Positions 17,104 to 25,315 of a DNA stretch of 64,000 nt are shown piece after piece (the stretch's first letter is position 1; every line of letters starts with the position of its first letter). Source of the DNA: Archaeoglobus sp. UBA234 (GTDB lineage Archaea; Halobacteriota; Archaeoglobi; Archaeoglobales; Archaeoglobaceae). The notes below the pieces were generated by a model. It had not been told where the DNA came from. It worked only from the letters and a program-made list of their open reading frames with translations, and searched no databases. Both the position numbers and the translations under genes were made by a program. Location of the stretch: assembly GCA_002494625.1 (NCBI GenBank), contig DACH01000001.1, positions 186,001 through 250,000 on the forward strand. The letters run 5' to 3'.

Positions 17104-18585
17104 ATGAATGAGGTGAATGTTGAATCAGATTCAGAATCATCTACATCAGAACTCAAAAATGGCGAAAAGGATTTTGATTACCTTCTCTTGGGTTGTGGAA
17201 GCTTCGGGTTCAGCGTGCTTAAAGAGCTGGCAAAAAGGGGAAAGAAAGTACTTGCAATAGATTCGTCAAAGGAAAGAGTGGAGGTTCTGAAGGATCAGGA
17301 TTACGATGCAATCATTGGTGACATTTCCGACGAGGAATTTATCACTTCTTTCGATTATAACAAAATCTCCGTTGTATTCCTCCTACTACCTGATTTTGAG
17401 CTGAGCAAGAAGACTGTCCAGCTTATAAGATCTCTTTCAAGGTCAGTTTTCATAATAGCCAGGGCTCCCGGTACGAAAGAGAAGGAGGAACTCGAGTTCA
17501 GTGGGGCTGATGCGGTGATAACCCCCTCTACAGCAATGACAAAAATGGCTATAGAAACTCTCAACAGGATAGAAACCCTCAGGAGAATTAGGAAATTTAA
17601 AGAAGTGCTCAACAGCATGAGGGACTCAAGGCTTGCCATCTTCACTCACGACAATCCCGATCCTGATGCTCTTTCCTCTGCAATGGCTTTGAAGGAGATA
17701 GCCAAAAACATGGGTATCGAAGCTGACATAATCTACTTTGGAGAGATATCCCATCAGGAAAACAAAGCCATGGTAAATCTTCTGAACATAGAGGTTGTCA
17801 AAGGTGGTGAAGTTGACCTGAGCAAATACGGAAAATTTGCCCTCGTTGATTCTTCCGCAATAGGTGCCAACAACTCAATTCCTGATAACATAACCCTGAA
17901 CATCGTGATAGATCATCACCCAGCCGAAAATGTGAAAGCTGAATTCGTTGACATAAGGGAGAATGTAGGATCAACTGCTACGATAATGACCAATTACATG
18001 GTTGAGCTAAACATGGTTCCAAGCAGAACCCTTGCCACTGCCCTTTTCTTCGGGATAAAAAGTGAGACAGATGAGTTCAAGAGGAACGCAAGAACTCAGG
18101 ATTTCTCAGCAGCTGCAACACTCTACCCCTATGTTGACCACGATCTTATCGAGAAAATGGAGGGCCCAGCAATATCCCATGAAACCCTCGATGTGCTGGG
18201 AACTGCCATAAAGAACAGGGAAGTTTATCCGCCTGTTTTGATTTCCTTTGCAGGGTTCATAAACGAGAAAGATGCAATAACCCAGGCGGCAGATTATCTT
18301 CTCAAGCTTGAAGGGATCTCTACGGTTCTTGTTTTTGGTGTCGTCAAGGATGTGGTCCACCTATCAGCAAGAAACATAGATGTGAGGTTCAACATCGGAG
18401 ATGTCCTGAGAAGGGCTTTTGGTGATGTTGGCAGTGCAGGAGGGCATGCCCACTCTGCAGGAGGCCAAATACCTCTCGGAATATTTGGCGAGATATCCGA
18501 GAAGGAGGTGCTCAGCAGACTCATAAAGGAGGCTGTTAAGAAGAGATTCCTCAATGCAATAGGTATAGAGGGAGCATCCGAGTAA
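17104..18585 (+). CDS. RCK_N (TrkA-N) - DHH/DHHA1 phosphoesterase fusion
   Basis: A 493-residue cytosolic protein. Residues about 24-140 form an NAD-type Rossmann RCK_N domain (YLLLGCGSFGFSVLKEL). The DHH phosphoesterase domain follows with FTHDNPDPDALSSAMAL (about 178-194), LVDSSAIG, the IDHHPAE signature and FGIKSETDEF. The DHHA1 domain ends with VGSAGGHAHSAGGQIPLG. All metal ligands appear intact. Relatives degrade cyclic dinucleotides, pAp or short RNA. The potassium-channel-type RCK_N domain makes a c-di-AMP or ion-homeostasis link attractive but unproven. The start has no ribosome site and is leaderless. Confidence 0.85.
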   Translation: MNEVNVESDSESSTSELKNGEKDFDYLLLGCGSFGFSVLKELAKRGKKVLAIDSSKERVEVLKDQDYDAIIGDISDEEFITSFDYNKISVVFLLLPDFELSKKTVQLIRSLSRSVFIIARAPGTKEKEELEFSGADAVITPSTAMTKMAIETLNRIETLRRIRKFKEVLNSMRDSRLAIFTHDNPDPDALSSAMALKEIAKNMGIEADIIYFGEISHQENKAMVNLLNIEVVKGGEVDLSKYGKFALVDSSAIGANNSIPDNITLNIVIDHHPAENVKAEFVDIRENVGSTATIMTNYMVELNMVPSRTLATALFFGIKSETDEFKRNARTQDFSAAATLYPYVDHDLIEKMEGPAISHETLDVLGTAIKNREVYPPVLISFAGFINEKDAITQAADYLLKLEGISTVLVFGVVKDVVHLSARNIDVRFNIGDVLRRAFGDVGSAGGHAHSAGGQIPLGIFGEISEKEVLSRLIKEAVKKRFLNAIGIEGASE

Positions 18586-18686
18586 TAGCGAATCGATTAG
18601 TATCTATCGAATGTAAAAAGCACAACTTAATAAACCTGAGAAGTGGCATGACAATGGGACTAAACTGCGATGTAACCCAAGAGATA

Positions 18687-18696
18687 CTTTTAAATA
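18687..18696 (+). promoter_or_regulatory. TATA box for the S9 operon
   Basis: CTTTTAAATA sits about 54 bases before the L18e start, predicting a leader of roughly 30 bases that includes AGGGTG at 18736-18741. The 164-base spacer before L18e shows no tRNA, unlike the haloarchaeal version of this operon, which begins with tRNA-Leu. Confidence 0.45.
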
Positions 18697-18749
18697 ACGC
18701 TCAGGTAAACTGCTCTTTCACAAGATTAAGCTTATAGGGTGTGAGTATT

Positions 18750-19127
18750 ATGGGTAAAATCAGAAAAATGCAGGACAGAAAAACAAATCCAAACCTCATC
18801 AAATTAATAGATGGCCTCCTTGAAAGCAGTGTGAAAAATGAGGCAAAAATCTGGAGAGTTGTTGCCGAAATGCTATCAAAACCGAGGAGGAGGCAGGCAG
18901 AGGTAAATGTATCAAAGATTCAGAGATATTCTAGAGATGGAGAAGTGGCACTTATTCCCGGTAAGGTTCTCGGAACAGGCAATCTTGATAAACCAGTAAC
19001 CGTAGCTGCACTTTCATTTTCAGAGAGGGCAAGAGAGAAGATTGAGTCTGCAGGAGGAAGATGTATTGGCATTCTCCAGCTTATTGAGGAGAATCCAAAG
19101 GGAAATAAAGTCAGAATAATCACATGA
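18750..19127 (+). CDS. rpl18e: Ribosomal protein L18e
   Basis: Large-subunit protein shared by archaea and eukaryotes, 125 residues. Typical segments are KTNPNLIKLIDGLLESSVKN, WRVVAEMLSKPRRRQAEVN, VLGTGNLDKPVTVAALSFS and the terminal IEENPKGNKVRII. ATG 18750 is used with GGGTG upstream. An in-frame GTG at 18741 would add three residues. First gene of the operon L18e-L13-S9-RpoN-tRNA-RpoK-Eno-S2. Confidence 0.95.
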   Translation: MGKIRKMQDRKTNPNLIKLIDGLLESSVKNEAKIWRVVAEMLSKPRRRQAEVNVSKIQRYSRDGEVALIPGKVLGTGNLDKPVTVAALSFSERAREKIESAGGRCIGILQLIEENPKGNKVRIIT

Positions 19128-19136
19128 GGTGGGACT

Positions 19137-19610
19137 GTGGTTGTAAATGTTAAGAGAATTCTTGATAATCTTGGAGATTTCACGGTTATTGATGCCAGCG
19201 GGCATGTTCTTGGAAGGCTATCGAGTGTTATTGCAAAGAGACTTTTGAATGGTGAGAAAATAGTGGTTATAAATGCCGAAAAAGCTGTGGTCACAGGAGA
19301 CAAGTCGATGGTATTTCAAAGATACAAAGAGAAGTTCGACAGAGGCAGTAAGGAAAAGGGACCATACTATCCGAGACATCCTGAAAGGATTTTCAAAAGA
19401 ACCGTTAGAGGGATGATACCGTGGAGGAGCAGAAGGGGTAGAGAGGCTTACAGAAACCTCAAAGTTTTCATGGGTGTGCCAGCAGAGATAAAGGGAGACG
19501 CTGAGGTGGTAGAAGAGGCGTTGCTGAGCAAAATATCCAGGGCTGAAAAATATGTAACAGTTGGTGAAATTAGCAAATTCCTTGGCTACAGGTTTGAGGT
19601 GGAAACATGA
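19137..19610 (+). CDS. rpl13: Ribosomal protein L13
   Basis: Large-subunit protein of 157 residues. FTVIDASGHVLGRLSSVIAK (about 13-32) and GEKIVVINAEKAVVTGDKSM are the conserved N-terminal blocks; PERIFKRTVRGMIPWRSRRG is the archaeal form of the rRNA-binding loop. GTG start at 19137 with GAGGTG eight bases upstream. The stop overlaps the S9 start by four bases (ATGA). Confidence 0.96.
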   Translation: MVVNVKRILDNLGDFTVIDASGHVLGRLSSVIAKRLLNGEKIVVINAEKAVVTGDKSMVFQRYKEKFDRGSKEKGPYYPRHPERIFKRTVRGMIPWRSRRGREAYRNLKVFMGVPAEIKGDAEVVEEALLSKISRAEKYVTVGEISKFLGYRFEVET

Positions 19611-20005
19611 AGATAGTTCTCACAAGTGGTAAGAGGAAGTTTGCAGTTGCAAGAGCGACCATAAGACCCGGCAAAGGTAGAGTCAGGATAAACAAGGTTC
19701 CTGTAGAGCTTTACAATCCAGAGCTTGCAAGAAAGATGATAATGGAGCCCCTTATAATGGCAAAAGAGCTTGCAAGTCAGGTAGACATCGATGTAAACAC
19801 GAGAGGAGGAGGAATTATGGGGCAGGCTGAGGCTGCCAGAACAGCGATTGCAAGGGCTCTTGTTGAGTGGAGTGGAGATGAGGAGCTGAGGAAAGTCTAT
19901 CTTGAATACGATAGAACACTGCTCGTGAACGATATAAGAAGAAAGGAACCAAAGAAGCAGATGGGAAGAGGAGCCAGAAAAAGAAGGCAGACTTCATACA
20001 GATAA
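19607..20005 (+). CDS. rps9: Ribosomal protein S9
   Basis: Small-subunit protein whose basic C-terminal tail reaches the P-site tRNA. 132 residues with VLTSGKRKFAVARATIRPGK at the N-terminus, GGGIMGQAEAARTAIARALV in the middle and the classic KKQMGRGARKRRQTSYR tail. It is translationally coupled to L13 through a four-base overlap. An AT-rich spacer of 67 bases separates it from rpoN. Confidence 0.96.
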   Translation: MKIVLTSGKRKFAVARATIRPGKGRVRINKVPVELYNPELARKMIMEPLIMAKELASQVDIDVNTRGGGIMGQAEAARTAIARALVEWSGDEELRKVYLEYDRTLLVNDIRRKEPKKQMGRGARKRRQTSYR

Positions 20006-20072
20006 TTCTTTAATTTTAAAATTTAATTCGATTGAAAGAAAGAATAATATAGTGGAGAATAAAGGTGTATTC

Positions 20073-20273
20073 ATGTTTCCGGTGAGATGTTTCACATGCG
20101 GGAAGGTTATCGGACACCTCTGGGAAGAGTACAACAGAAAACTTGAGGAGGGCAAATCCAAAAAAGAGGCTCTTGATGAACTCGGGCTTGAAAGATACTG
20201 CTGCAGGAGGATGTTTCTCACACACAAATCCGTGATTGAGGAAATATCTAAATTCAAGGGGGCCGTGGGGTAG
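20073..20273 (+). CDS. rpo10: RNA polymerase subunit N (Rpo10)
   Basis: Small zinc-bundle subunit of archaeal RNA polymerase, 66 residues. The atypical zinc site is CFTCG (7-11) with the adjacent pair YCCRRMFLTH (about 43-52). ATG 20073 follows AAAGGTG. The last four codons and the stop (20259-20273) lie inside the tRNA-Pro gene. RNase P cleavage at the tRNA 5-prime end would therefore leave this message without a stop codon. The overlapped residues (GAVG) are past the conserved core. Confidence 0.95.
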   Translation: MFPVRCFTCGKVIGHLWEEYNRKLEEGKSKKEALDELGLERYCCRRMFLTHKSVIEEISKFKGAVG

Positions 20274-20332
20274 CCTGGTCATCCTGCGGCGTTCGGGACG
20301 CCGTTACCCGAGTTCAAATCTCGGCGGCCCCA
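20259..20332 (+). tRNA. tRNA-Pro, anticodon CGG
   Basis: A 74-base cloverleaf. Acceptor stem GGGGCCG (20259-20265) pairs with CGGCCCC (20325-20331), with discriminator A at 20332. D-arm GGGT...ATCC, anticodon stem CGGCG/CGCCG around loop TTCGGGA (anticodon CGG), T-stem CCGAG/CTCGG around TTCAAAT. No intron is present and CCA is not encoded. It overlaps the 3-prime end of rpo10 by 15 bases and ends 12 bases before rpo6. Confidence 0.95.
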
Positions 20333-20344
20333 TGATATGAAGGG

Positions 20345-20599
20345 GTGATAATTACGGCTAAAGCAAAATCAAATCAGAAAAAGGTAACATTTCCCTTTGA
20401 GTATACCCGCTTTGAGAAGGCAAGAATTATCGGAGCGAGAGCTTTACAAATTGCGATGGGAGCTCCCATCCTTATAAACACCGACAAATCTGACCCTCTC
20501 GAAATAGCAAAGGAGGAGTTCGAGAAAAGCGCAATCCCTATAACTGTAAGAAGGAAAACCAACAACTTCATCTGGCTTGTGAATAACGAACTCTTCTGA
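20345..20599 (+). CDS. rpo6: RNA polymerase subunit K (Rpo6)
   Basis: The archaeal omega/RPB6 equivalent, 84 residues. The hallmark is YTRFEKARIIGARALQIAMG (about 20-39) followed by APILINTDKSDPLEIAKEEF and the acidic end NNELF. The only standard in-frame start is GTG 20345, just 12 bases after the tRNA 3-prime end. After tRNA processing the mRNA would be nearly leaderless. The bases GGGGTGAT around the start could also act as a ribosome site for an unusual ATT start at 20351. Confidence 0.93.
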   Translation: MIITAKAKSNQKKVTFPFEYTRFEKARIIGARALQIAMGAPILINTDKSDPLEIAKEEFEKSAIPITVRRKTNNFIWLVNNELF

Positions 20600-20609
20600 G
20601 GTGTTCTGA

Positions 20610-21815
20610 ATGATAATTGAGGATGTAATTTACCGAATCGTTTTTGACAGCAGGGGAAACAGAACAGTGGAGTGTGAAGTCCACTCCGAGGATTTTTATG
20701 CTACCGCAATTGCTCCTGCTGGAGCTTCAACCGGAACTGAGGAGGCTGTCGTAAAGGATGTTTCCTTCATTGACGAGATCCAGGAGAAGGTCTCAAAAGC
20801 TCTTATCGGTATAAGTGTTTTTGACCAGATTACTGTCGATGAGACTCTCAGGGAGATTGACGGTACAAATAATTTTTCCGGGATCGGAGGTAACTTCGCA
20901 ATAACAGCAAGCTTAGCTACAGCAAAACTCGCCGCAGAAATTTCCGGTTTTCCGCTTTACGCTTATCTTGGTGGGATTTTCGCAAAGGAGTTGCCCTACC
21001 CACTTGGAAATGTTATCGGTGGAGGGGCACATGCTCCAGGATCCACAAACATTCAGGAGTTCCTTGTTATTCCTGTGGGAGCTGATAATTTCCTGGATGC
21101 CCAGACTGCCAACGCACTGACTCACAGAAAAATAAGGGAAGAGCTGAGGGAGAGAAATATTTTCGCTGCAAAGGGCGATGAAGGGGCGTGGGCTGCACAG
21201 ATAAGTGACGAAATGGCTTTCGAGATAATAAAATCTGCCACCGAGAAGGTTAAAGATGAGACTGGCATAGAAATGAGGATGGGAGTAGATGTTGCAGCAA
21301 CTGAACTCTGGGATGGAGAGAGGTATGTTTACAGAGACAGAAAGCTCACGACAGAGGAACAGGTATCATACATGGGTGAACTCGCAGATAAGTACAGCCT
21401 TCTCTACATCGAAGACCCGCTCCATGAAAACGACTTTGAAGGATTTGCTGAGCTGACAAGAGCTGTAAAATGCATGGTCTGTGGAGATGATATTTTTGTA
21501 ACGAATATAAAAAGGATCCAGAGGGGCATAGAGACTGGAGCAGCCAATACAGTGCTCATAAAACCAAATCAAATTGGAACACTCACAGATACCTTCAGAG
21601 CCGTGAAGCTATCGAAGGACAGTGGCTATGATATTGTGGTATCCCACAGGAGTGGAGAAACGGAGGACGAAACCATAGCACATTTAAGTGTAGCCTTCAA
21701 CGCAACATTAATAAAGACTGGTGTTGTTGGTGGCGAGAGAATTGCAAAGCTCAATGAGCTTATCAGAATTGAGAGCGAAGATGAGCTTTCAATGATTAAA
21801 ATAAAGAGATTGTAG
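20610..21815 (+). CDS. eno: Enolase
   Basis: Interconverts 2-phosphoglycerate and phosphoenolpyruvate; 401 residues. Landmarks are FDSRGNRTVECEV (about 10-22), PAGASTGTEEA (catalytic loop), PLGNVIGGGAHAPGSTNIQE, metal ligand segment MGVDVAATEL, YIEDPLHENDFEGFAELT, VCGDDIFVTN, LIKPNQIGTLTDT (catalytic Lys) and VSHRSGETED. GAGGTG precedes the ATG. Its place inside the S9 operon is conserved across euryarchaea. Confidence 0.96.
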   Translation: MIIEDVIYRIVFDSRGNRTVECEVHSEDFYATAIAPAGASTGTEEAVVKDVSFIDEIQEKVSKALIGISVFDQITVDETLREIDGTNNFSGIGGNFAITASLATAKLAAEISGFPLYAYLGGIFAKELPYPLGNVIGGGAHAPGSTNIQEFLVIPVGADNFLDAQTANALTHRKIREELRERNIFAAKGDEGAWAAQISDEMAFEIIKSATEKVKDETGIEMRMGVDVAATELWDGERYVYRDRKLTTEEQVSYMGELADKYSLLYIEDPLHENDFEGFAELTRAVKCMVCGDDIFVTNIKRIQRGIETGAANTVLIKPNQIGTLTDTFRAVKLSKDSGYDIVVSHRSGETEDETIAHLSVAFNATLIKTGVVGGERIAKLNELIRIESEDELSMIKIKRL

Positions 21816-21825
21816 GTGATTCACG

Positions 21826-22458
21826 ATGATTAAAGGAGAGGAAAAAGGAGAAAGCATGGTTAGGGAAGATGCAGCCTATGAATACCTGATACCAACTGAC
21901 GAATACTTAGCTGCTGGAGTTCATATCGGAACACAGATAAAGAGCGGAGATATGAGGAAATTCATCTATAAGGTAAGGCCTGACGGTCTGTATGTTCTCG
22001 ACATAAGACAGCTCGACGAGAGGCTCAAAGCTGCAGGGAAGTTCCTGGCAAAATTCAAGCCTGAAAGAATTCTTGTGGTTTCTGCAAGGCAATATGGGCA
22101 GAAACCTGCAAGGATGTTTGCGAAGATTGTCGGGGCTGAGGCAATTACCGGTAGATTCGTCCCTGGAACCCTGACAAATCCTGTTCTGAGTGAATACAGA
22201 GAGCCTGATGTCGTTGTTGTCACAGATCCAGCAATCGATACACAGGCAGTAAAGGAGGCAACCGATGTCGGAATACCGGTCGTTGCTCTCTGCGATTCAA
22301 ACAACCAAGCAGAAAATGTTGATCTTGTTATCCCGACCAACAATAAAGGCAGAAAAGCTCTTGCTCTGGTTTACTGGTTGCTCACGAGGGAAGTGTTGAA
22401 AAATCAGGGTGTCAGGGAATTTCCATACAAGGTTGAAGACTTTGAGGCAGAACTTTAA
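21826..22458 (+). CDS. rps2: Ribosomal protein S2
   Basis: Small-subunit protein, 210 residues. YLAAGVHIGTQIKSGDMRKF (about 26-45), RPDGLYVLDIRQLDERL, LVVSARQYGQKPARMFAKI, GRFVPGTLTNP and PVVALCDSNN are the archaeal/eukaryotic S2 (Sa) blocks. ATG 21826 follows AGGTGAT. ATG 21856 behind AAAGGAG is an internal alternative. It ends the operon. Confidence 0.95.
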   Translation: MIKGEEKGESMVREDAAYEYLIPTDEYLAAGVHIGTQIKSGDMRKFIYKVRPDGLYVLDIRQLDERLKAAGKFLAKFKPERILVVSARQYGQKPARMFAKIVGAEAITGRFVPGTLTNPVLSEYREPDVVVVTDPAIDTQAVKEATDVGIPVVALCDSNNQAENVDLVIPTNNKGRKALALVYWLLTREVLKNQGVREFPYKVEDFEAEL

Positions 22459-22463
22459 TCCAA

Positions 22464-22485
22464 ATTTTTACCTAATCTTTTTTTA
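22464..22485 (+). terminator. Oligo-T terminator after the S9 operon
   Basis: Two T-runs, five and seven bases long, occur within 25 bases of the S2 stop codon (22465-22469 and 22478-22484). This matches the hairpin-free archaeal terminator form. The next gene has its own TATA box just downstream. Confidence 0.55.
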
Positions 22486-22536
22486 CTTAAACGCTCCAAC
22501 CAAAATAGACTTATAATTTTGAATCAACTATCCTAT

Positions 22537-23985
22537 ATGCAGAAAGCCGGAGATTACCTCTTTGAAGAAGTCAGAGTAACAGAATCAAGCTCACCTGACT
22601 TTATTCTCAATGGGGAGAAAGTAGATATATGGAACACTGAACTGAAAAATTACCACTCAAGAAGTATAATGGATTATGTTCGTGAAAATCTCCTGAAATA
22701 CGAAAAAAAGGGGAAAGACCCCTTTTTTGAAATAATTGGAAAAGAACAGGAAAAAGAAATGCTCAAAAACGCCTTGATGAGTGGTTCAAATATCCTTTTC
22801 AAAGGAATGAAAGGCTATGGGAAAACAACATTTTCAAAGAGTATTTCAAAGCTTCTGCCTGAGAAACTTCTCGCTGTCAAAGGTTGTAAAATTCACGATG
22901 ACCCTGCAAATCCAGTTTGCTTCTCCTGCAAAAAGCTAATCATGGAAGAAAATGAGGTAGAGCTTACCTGGGTGGGCAGAAAATGGGTGAGGATTCTGGG
23001 AGACCCGATGATGACCACCAGACAGCTTATTGGAGGTCTCAGCATACAGAAGATCAGAGAGGGTTTTGACATAGACTCCCCCGAGGTTTTCACCCCTGGT
23101 AGGATTTTAAAAGCCCATAGAGGTATCGCATATATAGATGAGCTCGGAGCCATACCCTCTGCAATGCAAACACTTCTTCACGAGCTTCTTGAGGAGAAAC
23201 AGATAACGACTCCAGAGGGCGATATAATACCCATGAAAATAGACACACTCTTCATTGCATCAACCAATCCCGCAAACTACAGGGGGACATCAGACATAAA
23301 GGAGCCCCTTATGGACAGAATGGAGGAAATATTCATCGGACCACCCGATATGCTTGAGGAGGAAATTCAGATTGGTCTAAAAAACATGACTCTGCAGAAT
23401 GGTGGCTGCAGCATTCCCGAATGGCACCTCAGAACGATTGCGAGAGCTGTCAGACTGGCAAGAATGAAAGATGGGAAAATTGCGTCCAGAATCGGTGTGG
23501 AACCATCATGCAGAGCGACGATAAAAATATTCGACCATGTCAAAGCCTCAGCAATGAGAAAAGGAAGAAAGGCTGTGATGCTCAAAGATTATGGTGAGCG
23601 ATATATAAACATCAAGCTCGGGTTGAGGAGCAGGATGGAGCTTGAATTTGAAGAATCAGATACAAAGGATGAGGTAATCGAGGGACTGATGGAAGAGTCA
23701 CTTAACAGAACATCGGTTGAAATATATTCCAAGATACCAAAGGAGATTTTTGGAGGGATGATGGAAGAGCTATCCTCTCTCGGAAATGGAGCAATAGATG
23801 TAGAGAAAGTGAAGATACCTTCTGACTTCCTGAATCTCATCGCCTTCCTTGAAAAGCTTACATCAAACAGGAATGAGTATCTTTCAGCTCTTGAAATAAC
23901 TCTCGAATCCCTCCGGAGATGTACAGGACTGGTTGTAAAGGTAGACTCAGGAAAGTATGAGTATGCTGGAGAAAGAAGAGTTTAA
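22537..23985 (+). CDS. Magnesium chelatase ChlI-like AAA+ ATPase
   Basis: A 482-residue AAA+ protein. Walker A is GMKGYGKTT, Walker B is GIAYIDELGAIPSAMQTLLH, sensor 1 is LFIASTNPANY, and DRMEEIFIG follows. A CFSCKK pair (NPVCFSCKK) interrupts the N-terminal half and may bind metal. The C-terminal 130 residues are helical. Partnered with a VWA protein (29-base overlap), as in ChlI-ChlD or MoxR-VWA pairs that remodel or insert metals. No CobN/ChlH subunit is near. TTATAATTTT sits about 26 bases before ATG 22537, hence leaderless. A TTG six codons earlier is less likely. Confidence 0.82.
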   Translation: MQKAGDYLFEEVRVTESSSPDFILNGEKVDIWNTELKNYHSRSIMDYVRENLLKYEKKGKDPFFEIIGKEQEKEMLKNALMSGSNILFKGMKGYGKTTFSKSISKLLPEKLLAVKGCKIHDDPANPVCFSCKKLIMEENEVELTWVGRKWVRILGDPMMTTRQLIGGLSIQKIREGFDIDSPEVFTPGRILKAHRGIAYIDELGAIPSAMQTLLHELLEEKQITTPEGDIIPMKIDTLFIASTNPANYRGTSDIKEPLMDRMEEIFIGPPDMLEEEIQIGLKNMTLQNGGCSIPEWHLRTIARAVRLARMKDGKIASRIGVEPSCRATIKIFDHVKASAMRKGRKAVMLKDYGERYINIKLGLRSRMELEFEESDTKDEVIEGLMEESLNRTSVEIYSKIPKEIFGGMMEELSSLGNGAIDVEKVKIPSDFLNLIAFLEKLTSNRNEYLSALEITLESLRRCTGLVVKVDSGKYEYAGERRV

Positions 23986-25234
23986 AGATGATTTTAAAGA
24001 TGAGTCAAGATCTGATAAACCTGAATGTGGATTGTGCCATACAGAGGATGGTCTCAGCGAGGAGATGGTAAGCAATCTCCTTTACTCCTTCTTCAATCCC
24101 TATTCCAAAACTGATAGGAAGATAAAGGTTGAAGAATACATCAAAAACCATCTGAAAGATGAGGAAACGATACAAAACTTTGAAAAGCTCGATTCCATCT
24201 TCAGAGAGCTCATAACCAACTTCGGATACTCAGACTCCTCCTGGGTTGACAAATTAGATGAGTTCAGAGAGGCAAGAGAGAAGGCATGGAACCAGATAAA
24301 GGAGGAACTCCAGTCCGGAATAATAACCGAGGAGGATTTAAGCCCGAATGATCTAATCGAGAATCTTGGAGAGGAGATCGTTGAAGAACTCATAAAAGAA
24401 GGATACATTCAGGGATACGAGAGGAGAAGGTACAGACGAATAATCACCTTCAGCGAAGAAGCAGAAAGATTGATAGGAGAGAAGGTTCTTAACTTGGCTC
24501 TTGAAAACCTACCCGTCAGATGTCCGGGGCTCGAAGAGACTTCAAAAAGAGGGATTTCGATTTTTTCTGGACATAAAATTACAGAGTACGATCCAAACAC
24601 ACATGTTTTCGACAACATTGACCTTTCCGAGACACTTGTAAAATGCGCAATGAGTGGAGATATGAGTTTTGATGAGAAAAATATCGTTGCAAGAGAGCCA
24701 AAACACATGGAAAAGGTTCTTTATGTCATGCTAATAGATGTGAGCGATTCGATGAGGGGAAAGAAGTTCATCGGTGCAATAGAGGCGGCAATAGGGCTGA
24801 GGGAGGCTATAAAAAAAAGAGAGTCAAGGGAACTGAGCGTTGTTGCATTCAACCATAGAGCAAGGGAGATAAGAAGAGGAGAAATCCTTAATCTTTTCCC
24901 TCAGGGTAGAACCGATATCGGGCTTGCCCTCAGAAAAGCAAGGGAGATTATACTGAAAAAAGATGCTACTGGACTTGTTTTCCTTATTACAGATGGTGAA
25001 CCAACATCAAGCTACAATCCCTTCCTTTCTCCCGGAATGTGTGCCATTAAGGAGGCTAAGATGCTTGGAGGTGTGGATGCCAGATTATCAATAATCATGC
25101 TCGGAAAGGATGATAGTTTCAGGAAAATATGTGAAAGAATGGCTGAAGCATGCGGGAGTTCAAGAATCTTCTATTTCTCAAATCCTCTCGATCTCAAGAA
25201 CTATTTTGTAAGGGAGTACGGTATAAGGGGTTGA
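23957..25234 (+). CDS. VWA-domain protein, partner of the ChlI-like ATPase
   Basis: A 425-residue protein. The first 250 residues are mostly charged helices. The von Willebrand A domain lies at about 255-425 with an intact MIDAS site: LIDVSDSMRG (DxSxS), FPQGRTDIGLAL (Thr) and FLITDGEPTSS (Asp). A CGLC motif occurs at residues 24-27. The 29-base overlap with the ATPase gene argues for translational coupling and a physical complex. The protein substrate is unknown. Confidence 0.82.
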   Translation: MSMLEKEEFKDDFKDESRSDKPECGLCHTEDGLSEEMVSNLLYSFFNPYSKTDRKIKVEEYIKNHLKDEETIQNFEKLDSIFRELITNFGYSDSSWVDKLDEFREAREKAWNQIKEELQSGIITEEDLSPNDLIENLGEEIVEELIKEGYIQGYERRRYRRIITFSEEAERLIGEKVLNLALENLPVRCPGLEETSKRGISIFSGHKITEYDPNTHVFDNIDLSETLVKCAMSGDMSFDEKNIVAREPKHMEKVLYVMLIDVSDSMRGKKFIGAIEAAIGLREAIKKRESRELSVVAFNHRAREIRRGEILNLFPQGRTDIGLALRKAREIILKKDATGLVFLITDGEPTSSYNPFLSPGMCAIKEAKMLGGVDARLSIIMLGKDDSFRKICERMAEACGSSRIFYFSNPLDLKNYFVREYGIRG

Positions 25235-25315
25235 GAAACCCAAGGGGTTGAGGAACTCAACCTGAATCAGGAGTTCAGAAAATTTAATAATTAATTGCTG
25301 ACTCTTTATTGAAAG

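Noticed and set aside
18586..18749. tRNA-Leu expected upstream of L18e as in haloarchaeal S9 operons
   Set aside because: No cloverleaf can be drawn in this spacer; only a TATA box and leader are seen.
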